Assembly (NCBI GenBank): GCA_023410055.1
Contig: JAEYQK010000013.1
Location: forward strand, 1 to 60,441
Length of the DNA: 60,441 bases
DNA from: Acidobacteriota bacterium
Lineage (GTDB): Bacteria; Acidobacteriota; Terriglobia; Terriglobales; Acidobacteriaceae
Direction: 5' to 3'
The notes under the pieces are model-generated. The model was not told the origin of the DNA. It worked only from the letters and a program-made list of their open reading frames with translations, and did not search any database. The translations under genes and the position numbers were made by a program. Shown here one piece after another: positions 41,684-48,961 of this stretch (its first letter is position 1; the number at the start of each line of letters is the position of its first letter).

Positions 41684-41751
41684 TCGCTTTTTCTCCCGCG
41701 TTCGCGGCCATCTGCCGTCACGCGATTTTCACTGGCCGGGTCTGCCATCGT

Positions 41752-41857
41752 CGGACGCTTCGCGTCCGGGCTACTGTGAACCCGTATCAATTTCGAATTT
41801 CAAGTCTTGAATCTCGAATGAAGACCCGTTTCAATTCCGTCATTCGGAACTCAAAAC
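41752..41857. repeat. Hairpin and degenerate heptamer arrays between pth and rpsF
   Basis: cggacgcttcgcgtccg forms a hairpin at about 41752-41768. Heptamer-like units of the ATTCRAR type run in both orientations from about 41802 to 41875 around a 20-bp core. The right array supplies the last codons and stop of pth (41858-41860). Confidence 0.65.
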
Positions 41858-42439
41858 TCACAATTCAGAACTCGTCTTGCGGTTGAACTTGTTCATTGCC
41901 GCATTCGGCCCTTCGGCCAAAATCGTTTCTACCGCGCTGGCTGCAGCATCCAAGGCCTCATCGACGACCGGGTGCTGCGCCTTCTTGAACGGCGAGAGCA
42001 CATATTGGGCTCCGTCGCCGATCGGCCGCTCGGGCGAAATCCCCAGGCGAATTCGCGAAAAATCCTGCGTCTTAAGCGCCCCGATGATGGATTCCATCCC
42101 GTGGTGCCCGCCTGCTCCGCCCTTGGCCCGAACCCGCAACATCCCGAACGGCAGGTCCAGATCGTCGTAAATCACAACCAGATCGCTCGCCGGATCGACC
42201 TCGTACTCATCTACCAGCTCTCTGACGGACAAGCCGCTCAAATTCATGTACGTTTCCGGCTTGGCCAGCAGAACTTCTTTGCCGCCGATGACGGCCTTGC
42301 CAGTCACCGCCCGGCAGCGCCTGTTGCTTATGTGCGCCCCGTGCCGCTCAGCAATCCGGTCCACTGCAAGAAAGCCAAAATTATGCAGCGTGAACTGGTA
42401 CTCGACTCCCGGATTGCCAAGGCCAACGATCAGTTTCAA
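41858..42439 (-). CDS. pth: Peptidyl-tRNA hydrolase
   Basis: 193 residues, normal size. It frees tRNA from prematurely released peptidyl-tRNA. Catalytic features are L-I-V-G-L-G-N-P-G, the catalytic histidine in Q-F-T-L-H-N-F-G-F, the K-P-E-T-Y-M-N-L-S-G loop, V-I-Y-D-D-L-D-L-P-F-G, and G-A-G-G-H-H-G-M-E-S-I. The start is TTG 42439. A heptamer array abuts it, with no Shine-Dalgarno. The C-terminal residues S-S-E-L and the stop are made of repeat sequence. Confidence 0.96.
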   Translation of the reverse strand: MKLIVGLGNPGVEYQFTLHNFGFLAVDRIAERHGAHISNRRCRAVTGKAVIGGKEVLLAKPETYMNLSGLSVRELVDEYEVDPASDLVVIYDDLDLPFGMLRVRAKGGAGGHHGMESIIGALKTQDFSRIRLGISPERPIGDGAQYVLSPFKKAQHPVVDEALDAAASAVETILAEGPNAAMNKFNRKTSSEL

Positions 42440-42445
42440 AAACGG

Positions 42446-42518
42446 TACCTAGTACCTAGTACCCAGTACCCAGTTCCTGAAGTTCGACAACTAGGTACTG
42501 GGTACTCATAACTAGGTA
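42446..42518. repeat. Inverted heptamer arrays between rplY and pth
   Basis: TACCTAG, TACCTAG, TACCCAG, TACCCAG, TTCCTGA at 42446-42480 face CTAGGTA, CTGGGTA, CTCATAA, CTAGGTA at 42491-42518. The core is only ten bases, so RNA from this spacer would fold into a long hairpin. Confidence 0.85.
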
Positions 42519-42526
42519 CTTGTTGT

Positions 42527-43231
42527 TTACTTCTTCTCTTTCTTCTCGGCAGCTTCGCCCTCGCCCTCGGCTTCCTGCTTGCCCTTCTTGATAACTTCGG
42601 GCTCGGCAGCGCCAGCGGCGGCTTCTGCAGCGGCGGCTTCCGCGGTTGGCTCGACCACTTCCTTGATGTGGACGATGTGGGCCACAGGGCTCTCTTCGTC
42701 GGTTAGGAAATCCAGCTTGCCACCGTGCGCCAAATCCTTCACGCGCAGAACCTGTCCATGCGTAAGGGCCGAGACATCGACTTCGATGGAGTTCGGAATG
42801 TCGGCAGGCAAGCACTCGACTTGGATTTCGCGCAGCACCTGCTCGAGCACGCCGCCTTCCTGCTTGATTCCGATCGCTTCGCCCACGAGGACGATAGGCA
42901 CCTGAACGGTCAACTTCTTGTCCATGGCGATGCGCTTGACGTCAACGTGCAGCATGGAGCCCTTGATTGGCTCATTCTGCCAGTCGACGATCATGGCCAT
43001 GGTGTTTTCGCCGTCGAGCTGCAGTTCAAAAATCGTGTTGTGGCCCGCGCCGGAGTGCAGAATCTGCGTGATCTGCTTCGGGTCGAGGCTGAGGGAAACG
43101 GGTTGCTTGTCCGCGCCGTAGAGGGTGGCTGGTACCATGCCGCTCTTGCGCACGCGGCGCGCCATGTTCTTCGTGCCCGCCTGACGCGGCTGGCCCTTCA
43201 CTGTAACGCTTCCAGTTGCTGCTGTTGCCAT
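42527..43231 (-). CDS. rplY: 50S ribosomal protein L25 (CTC/TL5 form)
   Basis: 234 residues, the long general-stress/CTC form. The N-terminal L25 domain binds 5S rRNA (GTKNMARRVRKSGMVPATLYG, HNTIFELQLDG), and the C-terminal TL5 domain shows HVDVKRIAMDKKLTVQVPI and VECLPADIPNSIEVDVSAL. The last 45 residues are alanine-, glutamate- and lysine-rich. It is followed on the same strand by pth and preceded 16 bases earlier by prs, a common arrangement in bacteria. Confidence 0.96.
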   Translation of the reverse strand: MATAATGSVTVKGQPRQAGTKNMARRVRKSGMVPATLYGADKQPVSLSLDPKQITQILHSGAGHNTIFELQLDGENTMAMIVDWQNEPIKGSMLHVDVKRIAMDKKLTVQVPIVLVGEAIGIKQEGGVLEQVLREIQVECLPADIPNSIEVDVSALTHGQVLRVKDLAHGGKLDFLTDEESPVAHIVHIKEVVEPTAEAAAAEAAAGAAEPEVIKKGKQEAEGEGEAAEKKEKK

Positions 43232-43247
43232 AACTTATCGATCCCTT

Positions 43248-44297
43248 CTAAATGAACAACTTGCTGACCGAGGTCTCTTCATGAATGGACTGAATCGCGC
43301 GTGCGACCAGTCCTGCCACGCTCAGCACCTTGATTCTTGGTTCCTGCTTTGCCGCTTCACACAACGGAATCGTGTTGGTAACCACGACCTGCTTCAGCGG
43401 CGAATTCGAAATGCGTTCGATGGCCGGGCCCGAAAGCACGGCGTGCGACGCACACGCATAAACTTCCTTCGCGCCGTTCTTGATCAGCGCATCGGCGGTC
43501 TTGACCAGCGTACCGGCAGTGTCGATGATGTCGTCGAGGATGACGCAACTGCGGTTCTTAACGTCGCCGATCACGTGCATCACTTCGGTTACATCCATGT
43601 CGACGCGGCGCTTATCGACGATCGCCAGCGCCGAATCCATCTTCTTCGCGAAGAAACGCGCGCGCTCCACGCCGCCTGCGTCCGGCGAAACCACGGTCAA
43701 GTCGGGCAGCGCCATCTTTCTGAAATAATCCACCAGCACCGGCGACGCAAACAGGTGGTCGACCGGGATGTTGAAGAAGCCCTGAATCTGCGGCGCGTGC
43801 AAATCAATCACAAGGCAGCGATTCGCGCCTGCTGCCGTCAGAATGTCGGCCATCACTTTGGCTGACACCGGGACGCGCGGCTTGTCCTTGCGGTCTTGAC
43901 GCGCGTAGCCAAAATACGGAATCACCGGCGTGATGCGCCTGGCCGATGCGCGCTTCAACGCGTCAATCAGCAGCAGCAGTTCGATAACATGCTGGTCTGT
44001 CGGATAGCACGTCGGCTGTACGACAAAGACATCGCCGCCGCGCACGTTCTCAAGGATCTGAACATAGACTTCGCCATCCAGAAAGCGCGTAACGTTGGCC
44101 TGTCCGCGCGGCATTCCAAGAAACGCGCAAATCTCATCTGCCAACGGCATGTTGGCCGTACCGGAGAAGATCTTGAACTTGTCTTCCGTGCGAGCTTTCT
44201 GTGGTTTCTTGTCGCCGGCTTTCGATTGCGAATCGTCCTTCTTTTCGCTCATCGCCATTCCGACTCCGGTGGCAGTTTCTCCAACTGGATTCGTCAT
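43248..44297 (-). CDS. prs: Ribose-phosphate pyrophosphokinase
   Basis: This enzyme makes PRPP from ribose 5-phosphate and ATP for nucleotide, histidine and tryptophan synthesis. Diagnostic stretches are IFSGTANMPLADEI, FLDGEVYVQILENVRGGDVFVVQPT, PVIPYFGYARQDRKDKPRVPVSAK, the metal-binding LVIDLHAPQIQGFFNIPVDHL, VVSPDAGGVERARFFA, and the PRPP loop VILDDIIDTAGTL. The first 35 residues (Ser/Lys/Gln-rich) are longer than in most homologues. ATG 44297 was chosen; GTG/ATG further upstream run into heptamer repeats. It precedes rplY by 16 bases. Confidence 0.96.
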   Translation of the reverse strand: MTNPVGETATGVGMAMSEKKDDSQSKAGDKKPQKARTEDKFKIFSGTANMPLADEICAFLGMPRGQANVTRFLDGEVYVQILENVRGGDVFVVQPTCYPTDQHVIELLLLIDALKRASARRITPVIPYFGYARQDRKDKPRVPVSAKVMADILTAAGANRCLVIDLHAPQIQGFFNIPVDHLFASPVLVDYFRKMALPDLTVVSPDAGGVERARFFAKKMDSALAIVDKRRVDMDVTEVMHVIGDVKNRSCVILDDIIDTAGTLVKTADALIKNGAKEVYACASHAVLSGPAIERISNSPLKQVVVTNTIPLCEAAKQEPRIKVLSVAGLVARAIQSIHEETSVSKLFI

Positions 44298-44345
44298 TTC
44301 GATATAGATCCTCTTCGGAAAATTGAAACAAGCACTCACACGGTC

Positions 44346-44380
44346 CAAACTGAGTACTGAGTACTAGGTACTGAGTACTG
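44346..44380. repeat. GAGTACT heptamer array beside tRNA-Gln
   Basis: Five units (ACTGAGT/ACTAGGT types) in a single orientation lie between the tRNA 3' end (44387) and the prs gene. Confidence 0.8.
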
Positions 44381-44386
44381 CATTTC

Positions 44387-44460
44387 TGGCTGGGCGGCCA
44401 GGATTCGAACCTGGACAAAGTGCTCCAAAGGCACTTGACCTACCATTAGTCGACCGCCCA
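44387..44460 (-). tRNA. tRNA-Gln(UUG), CCA encoded
   Basis: On the minus strand the acceptor arm TGGGCGG (44460-44454) pairs with CCGCCCA (44397-44391), followed by discriminator G and an encoded CCA. The anticodon stem AGTGC/GCACT carries the loop CTTTGGA with anticodon TTG (UUG, glutamine). The T-arm has GGTTCGAATCC. D-arm bases CTAATGGTAGG are present. It lies between ispE and prs. Confidence 0.95.
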
Positions 44461-44496
44461 ACTTCCTTCTGGACCGCTGGCCTCTGGCCGGCTGTC

Positions 44497-44517
44497 GTGA
44501 GGGCGTCTCGCCCTCAC
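44497..44517. repeat. Palindrome supplying the ispE stop codon
   Basis: gtgagggcg and cgccctcac pair around tct. The same stem type is at 34449-34469. The ispE stop (44514-44516, minus strand) is inside the arm. Confidence 0.85.
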
Positions 44518-45548
44518 TCTCCAGAAATGCCTTCCCAAAATCTCTGCCTCGTCAGCGTCTTTGTCGCGACTGCGGCCACTCCACTCGCGGTGATTCGGTC
44601 CGCCGCTGCTTGGGCCTTCTCTTCGCTTTCGAAAAGTCCGTACAGGGCAGAGCCCGATCCCGACAACGAGGCATAACTCGCGCCTTCGCGTTCGAGCACA
44701 CGTTTCAGCTCTCGTAATTCTGGGTGCTTGGGAAAGACAACGCGTTCGAAGTCGTTTTCGATCCCGGCACGGACGAGGCTGAGAAGCGGTGTCTCAACCC
44801 GGCCCCCGTCATTACAAACGGGAACACCGGCTGCGGCTTGCCCCGAAGACCCTCTTCCAAGTGTCCGGGGCATACTGCCAGCCAACCACAAATATGCAGT
44901 ACGGCTGAACGATGCAATTCTATCGGATACGCCAGTCACCGTCAAACCTGAGTTTCGCTCGCCATCTTTATAGCGACTTCCGCCGAAACTCGCGTCCCAG
45001 TCGCGAAACGCTTCGGGCGTCGAAACACCAACCGCAGGCGTGACCACTACGCAGGCGGTTTCGGCGATGTCTTCAAGCGGCCACACCATCTCTCCCCGCC
45101 CCGTACCCAGCACCGTGCCGCCTATTAGAAAGAGGTTGAGATCGCTGCCGACCTCGGCACAAATCCGCTGACGTTCTTCCGGAGGCAGCTCCTGCTTCAG
45201 CGCGCGTTCCAGACCAAACAAGGTCGCAACCGCGTTGGAAGACGCCGCGCCCAGTCCGCCCTGTACAGGCAGTTGCTTCTCTATTGTGATCGCCACTTTG
45301 CCGCGCTGCTTCAACGTCTTGAGCACGCGTTCGGCAACGCGCCAGCAGGTATTCGTCTCATCCGGCGGCACTCGAGGATCTTTGCACCGTATCTCGATGC
45401 CCGAGCCGCGAGTCACATCTACACGCACCGTGTCGTGGATCGCGAGCGTCTGGTAGACGGTACACAGTTCGTGGTAGCCGTCGGCTCGTGCCGGCCCGAT
45501 CGCTAGTCCGATATTGATCTTTGCGTAAGAACGCACTGAGACAGCCAT
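44514..45548 (-). CDS. ispE: 4-diphosphocytidyl-2-C-methyl-D-erythritol kinase
   Basis: This is a GHMP kinase of the non-mevalonate isoprenoid pathway that phosphorylates CDP-ME with ATP. Signatures are SYAKINIGLAIGPARADGYHEL, KQLPVQGGLGAASSNAVATL (ATP loop; A replaces the usual G/S before SS), LNLFLIGGTVLGTGRGE, VVVTPAVGVSTPEAF and YASLSGSGSALYGLF. At 344 residues it is 40-60 longer than most IspE. The extra length lies at about 200-245, between the two halves, and is Gly/Ser-rich. The stop codon is inside a palindromic repeat. Upstream of tRNA-Gln and prs. Confidence 0.94.
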   Translation of the reverse strand: MAVSVRSYAKINIGLAIGPARADGYHELCTVYQTLAIHDTVRVDVTRGSGIEIRCKDPRVPPDETNTCWRVAERVLKTLKQRGKVAITIEKQLPVQGGLGAASSNAVATLFGLERALKQELPPEERQRICAEVGSDLNLFLIGGTVLGTGRGEMVWPLEDIAETACVVVTPAVGVSTPEAFRDWDASFGGSRYKDGERNSGLTVTGVSDRIASFSRTAYLWLAGSMPRTLGRGSSGQAAAGVPVCNDGGRVETPLLSLVRAGIENDFERVVFPKHPELRELKRVLEREGASYASLSGSGSALYGLFESEEKAQAAADRITASGVAAVATKTLTRQRFWEGISGE

Positions 45549-45780
45549 GGAAGTTGAATTGTACCTGAGTGCCGCCGGGTCCGCCGACAGACAATAACTA
45601 GGCCATCCCCTTAGGCTCCAACGGCTTTGTCACTGTTTCGGTTGACTTCTGCCGAACATGTGACCTTAAGTAAGGTTGCTACAGTAATCTACCTCATTTA
45701 TATTGCTGATTCTCGCGCGCCAACCTCGACTGATAGGCTAACCACTCCGGGCGCACTGCTCGGATCCGGAGATAACACTC

Positions 45781-46212
45781 GTGCAAGTCCAACGCAGACG
45801 CGAACGTAAAATTCTAAGGGCGGTTGCCGCTGGTGCCCTCGTCTGGATCGTCGTCTCCCTCGCAGACGTGGCCCTGATGCCGATCGACCGTGTGCTCATG
45901 CCGCGCCAGGCCATCGCCAATTTGGTCGGAGCACTGGTCGCCGTAGTCGTCACTCTTGCAGTCCAGCTAAAACACGAAGAGGTGCACTACCAGGTCGCGA
46001 TGGAGCGCGCGGCCATCGTAGCCGAACTCAACCACCATATCCGCAACGCAATCTTCCCCATGCACGTCAGCCTGCAAACACTCGGTAATCCCGACGCCAA
46101 GAGACTTTCTGACGAAGCTATCGAGCGCGTAAATATAGCGTTGAAAGATGCTACAACCGATGCGCTCGCCGGTCGTATTGACTACAGCGAATCCAGGAAT
46201 GGGCAAGAGTGA
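45781..46212 (+). CDS. Two-TM protein with orphan histidine-kinase-like H-box (paralogue 2)
   Basis: 143 residues. TM helices at about 12-35 and 42-62, then a linker and A-E-L-N-H-H-I-R-N-A-I near residue 85, followed by a second helix (RLSDEAIERVNIALKDA) and a short acidic end. The E-L-N-H-x-I-R-N-A-x pattern matches the HisKA_2/HWE phosphoacceptor helix (E-L-N-H-R-V-K-N-T-L), but no ATP-binding N, G1 or G2 boxes exist anywhere in the protein. A single-domain response regulator begins 22 bases downstream. GTG 45781 has GGAGATAA upstream. A role as membrane-anchored phosphotransfer partner of that regulator is inferred. Confidence 0.75.
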   Translation: MQVQRRRERKILRAVAAGALVWIVVSLADVALMPIDRVLMPRQAIANLVGALVAVVVTLAVQLKHEEVHYQVAMERAAIVAELNHHIRNAIFPMHVSLQTLGNPDAKRLSDEAIERVNIALKDATTDALAGRIDYSESRNGQE

Positions 46213-46234
46213 GCAGTTTCGATACTGAGGACCC

Positions 46235-46615
46235 ATGTACAAGGCATTGATCGTTGACGACGACGCGGCTGTGCTGCTGACGTTGAAGATGTTGTTTCAG
46301 GCGCGCCACTTCGAGGTGGCCGCCGCGGGCTCAGCGCAAGAGGCTAGTGCGAAGATCGAAGCCGAATACTTCGACCTCGTCGTCACAGACATACGCATGG
46401 AGACCCATACGTCGGGATTCGATGTTGTTCGAAACGCCAAGAACCGCGCTCACTCCCCGATTGTCGTCATCCTATCCGCGTACCCCGTCTCGCCTGCAGA
46501 TTGGTGCAAGGCCGGAGCTGACGCGATGTTCATAAAAGGTGGCAGTCCCTTCGCCATGATCGATCAGATCGAGCGCCTGCTTGAGAGGCACGTTCGCCAG
46601 CGTGCGGCGAGCTAA
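46235..46615 (+). CDS. Single-domain response regulator (CheY-like)
   Basis: 126 residues, all receiver. Acidic pocket D8/D9/D10, phosphoacceptor D52 in V-V-T-D-I-R-M, switch S81 in V-I-L-S-A-Y-P, and K101 in F-I-K-G-G: all key residues are present, so phosphorylation is expected. There is no output domain. It lies 22 bases after the orphan H-box membrane protein and 18 bases before the oxidoreductase gene. It would need another kinase for phosphate, or takes part in a phosphorelay. Confidence 0.92.
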   Translation: MYKALIVDDDAAVLLTLKMLFQARHFEVAAAGSAQEASAKIEAEYFDLVVTDIRMETHTSGFDVVRNAKNRAHSPIVVILSAYPVSPADWCKAGADAMFIKGGSPFAMIDQIERLLERHVRQRAAS

Positions 46616-46621
46616 GCGACT

Positions 46622-46627
46622 TATAAT
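46622..46627 (+). promoter_or_regulatory. -10 box directly before the oxidoreductase start
   Basis: TATAAT ends six bases before ATG 46634, the same geometry as pyk, and no Shine-Dalgarno is present. It suggests a leaderless message. A -35 is not evident. Confidence 0.45.
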
Positions 46628-46633
46628 CCCTGA

Positions 46634-48760
46634 ATGAAGAAGTTGGTCCACGCTGCCTGCCCGCACGACTGTCCCGATGCCTGCGGTGTTCTGATCACGG
46701 TTGAAGATGGCCGGGCGACCAAGATCCAGGGAGATCCGGCCCATCCCGTTACGCGCGGATTCCTGTGCGCCAAAGTCGCGAAATATCTTGATCGCGTTTA
46801 CTCGCCTCAGCGCGTGTTGTACCCGATGAAGCGAGTGGGCCCGAAGGGCAGCCAGCGACTGGCGGATTCCACCGTGCCAGCATTCCAGCGCATTTCCTGG
46901 GACGAGGCTCTGAACACGATTGCCCAGCGTTTCCAGCGGATCAGCGACGAGTTCGGACCGGAGGCGATCCTTCCTTATTCTTACGGCGGAACCTTGGGCG
47001 CTCTGAATGGCGGCTCTATGGACCGGCGGTTCTTCTACCGACTAGGGGCATCGCAGCTTGATCGCACAATTTGTTCGGAGGCCGGCGGAGAAGGGCTGAA
47101 GTCGGTCACTGGCGTGAAGTACGGAACCGAGCCTGAGCAGTTTTGCCATTCCAAGACAATCATCGCCTGGGGCGCAAACATCCACGGCAACAACATTCAC
47201 CTCTGGCCCTTCATCGAAGAAGCGCGTCGTAACGGTGCCCGGCTGATCGTTATCGATCCGTACCGAACTCGCACGGCGGCAGCAGCCGACTGGTACCTCC
47301 CTATCAATCCCGGTACTGACGTCGCCCTTGCTCTGGGCATGATGCACGTCATCATCGGCGAGAACCTGCACGACACCGATTACATCGCGAAGCATACGCT
47401 TGGTTTTGAAGAGCTGCGCGCGAAAGTTGACGAGTACACGCCGGAGCGCGTTTCCACCTGGACTGGGATTTCCGCCGATGACATTCGCAAACTCGCACGC
47501 GAGTACGCTACCGCAAGGCCTGCCGTTATTCGAGTGAACTACGGCGTTCAGCGCTGCGATAACGGCGGCATGGCCGTACGCGCTATCGCAATGCTTCCGT
47601 GTATTACCGGTTCATGGAAGCAGATCGGCGGAGGGTTTGTGCTGTCCACTTCAGGCGCTTTTGGTATCGACCGAAACGCTCTCGAGCAGCCCGAGTTGAT
47701 GCTCAAGTCGCCCCTGGCGCGTCCTGCTCGCCTCATCAATATGAGCGAGATCGGCAAGGTGCTGACGGAACCCCTCGATCCTCCGGTCAAAGCACTCTTC
47801 GTGTATAACTCAAACCCGGCGGCAATCGCGCCGAATCACAGCGCCGTCATTCGCGGACTCGCGCGCGAGGACCTGTTCACCGTCGTTCACGAGCAGTTCC
47901 TGACCGACACTTGCGACTACGCCGACATTGTCCTTCCGGCAACAACCTTCTTCGAGCACAAGGACCTCGTTCCTTCTTACGGGCACTACTACTTGCAGGC
48001 TTCGCATCAGGCGATTGATCCGTTAGGCGACTGCAGGGCAAATGTGGACGTTTTCCGCGCACTGGCCAGGCGCATGGGCTTTCATGACCAGTGCTTCGAG
48101 GACTCCGTGGACGACCTGATCGACAATGCGCTGGCCTCCGGCCACAAGTTTCTGTCGGGAATCGACAGAGAGAGGCTTGAGCGCGAGGGACATGTGCGCC
48201 TCAGTGTCTCGGCGGACTCAGCGGCGCCCTTTCTGCCGTTCGCGAACGGCGCCTTCGCAACCGCTTCCGGCAAGGCCGAACTCTACAGTGACCGTCTTGA
48301 GCAGCTCGGACTGGATCCTGTGGCCTCGTTTACTCCGCCGGCAGAATCGCGCCACGTCGCCGCTGCCTCGAAGTATCCGCTCGAACTCCTCGCCCGCAAG
48401 GCCGACAACTTCCTGAATTCGACCTTTTCGAATCTCCCTTCCCTGCAAAAGCTCGAAAAACCAGCCACCCTGGAGATCAACTCTGTTGACGCAAAAAAAC
48501 GAGGAATACGCAACGGAAGCGCAGTTCGTGTGTTTAACGACAGAGGTGAAATCCGACTTACGGCTGTAGTGCAGGGCGGCGAGAAGGGAGACTCGGCAAG
48601 CGTTCAGCCGGGCACCGTAGCGGCGACCCTAAACTGGGCCAAGCTCTCAATCGGTGGGAAAAATGTCAATGTGCTCGTCTCCGACCGTCTGACCGACATC
48701 GGAGGCGGACCCACGTTTTATTCCGTTCTGGTTGAGGTAGAGGCCCTACCGCAGCAGTAG
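46634..48760 (+). CDS. Molybdopterin-containing oxidoreductase (DMSO-reductase superfamily)
   Basis: 708 residues, soluble. It begins with an [4Fe-4S] motif (A-A-C-P-H-D-C-P-D-A-C-G, with the fourth Cys in G-F-L-C-A-K). The bis-MGD binding regions follow: RISWDEALNTIAQRFQ, YSYGGTLGALNGG, WGANIHGNNIHLWPFIEEARRNGARLIVIDPYRTRTA, INPGTDVALALGMMHVI, YNSNPAAIAPNH, FTVVHEQFLTDTCDYADIVLPATTFFEHKDL, and a C-terminal DPBB-type domain (SVDAKKRGIRNGSAVRVFNDRGEI). The superfamily includes formate dehydrogenases, reductases of DMSO, polysulfide and nitrate, and others. The substrate cannot be deduced. No signal peptide and no electron-transfer partner genes are adjacent. Confidence 0.88.
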   Translation: MKKLVHAACPHDCPDACGVLITVEDGRATKIQGDPAHPVTRGFLCAKVAKYLDRVYSPQRVLYPMKRVGPKGSQRLADSTVPAFQRISWDEALNTIAQRFQRISDEFGPEAILPYSYGGTLGALNGGSMDRRFFYRLGASQLDRTICSEAGGEGLKSVTGVKYGTEPEQFCHSKTIIAWGANIHGNNIHLWPFIEEARRNGARLIVIDPYRTRTAAAADWYLPINPGTDVALALGMMHVIIGENLHDTDYIAKHTLGFEELRAKVDEYTPERVSTWTGISADDIRKLAREYATARPAVIRVNYGVQRCDNGGMAVRAIAMLPCITGSWKQIGGGFVLSTSGAFGIDRNALEQPELMLKSPLARPARLINMSEIGKVLTEPLDPPVKALFVYNSNPAAIAPNHSAVIRGLAREDLFTVVHEQFLTDTCDYADIVLPATTFFEHKDLVPSYGHYYLQASHQAIDPLGDCRANVDVFRALARRMGFHDQCFEDSVDDLIDNALASGHKFLSGIDRERLEREGHVRLSVSADSAAPFLPFANGAFATASGKAELYSDRLEQLGLDPVASFTPPAESRHVAAASKYPLELLARKADNFLNSTFSNLPSLQKLEKPATLEINSVDAKKRGIRNGSAVRVFNDRGEIRLTAVVQGGEKGDSASVQPGTVAATLNWAKLSIGGKNVNVLVSDRLTDIGGGPTFYSVLVEVEALPQQ

Positions 48761-48823
48761 GGCGTAACCGTTACTCAATAGGTAAGTGCGACTGCTCTCT
48801 TTAGAGTTGCAGGGTCTGTCTTG

Positions 48824-48829
48824 TATAAT
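48824..48829 (+). promoter_or_regulatory. Candidate -10 box of bamA
   Basis: TATAAT in tgtataatgacg, with ttagag about 17 bases upstream as a weak -35. The TTG that could extend the bamA frame overlaps it, so coding must start further downstream. Confidence 0.5.
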
Positions 48830-48961
48830 GACGCATTCCGCCACTTTGGATCGTTTAGAGGTCTCATTATTCTTACTCTTCGACCAAGCTCTGTGAAGTT
48901 GCCGGTTGGCTCGCGCCTAGACGACGCGATCCATGTTCAAGCTCAATGCAAAACCGCGCGT

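Noticed and set aside
45549..45780. Possible riboswitch or small RNA before the H-box gene
   Set aside because: No conserved riboswitch core or terminator pair could be recognised by eye.
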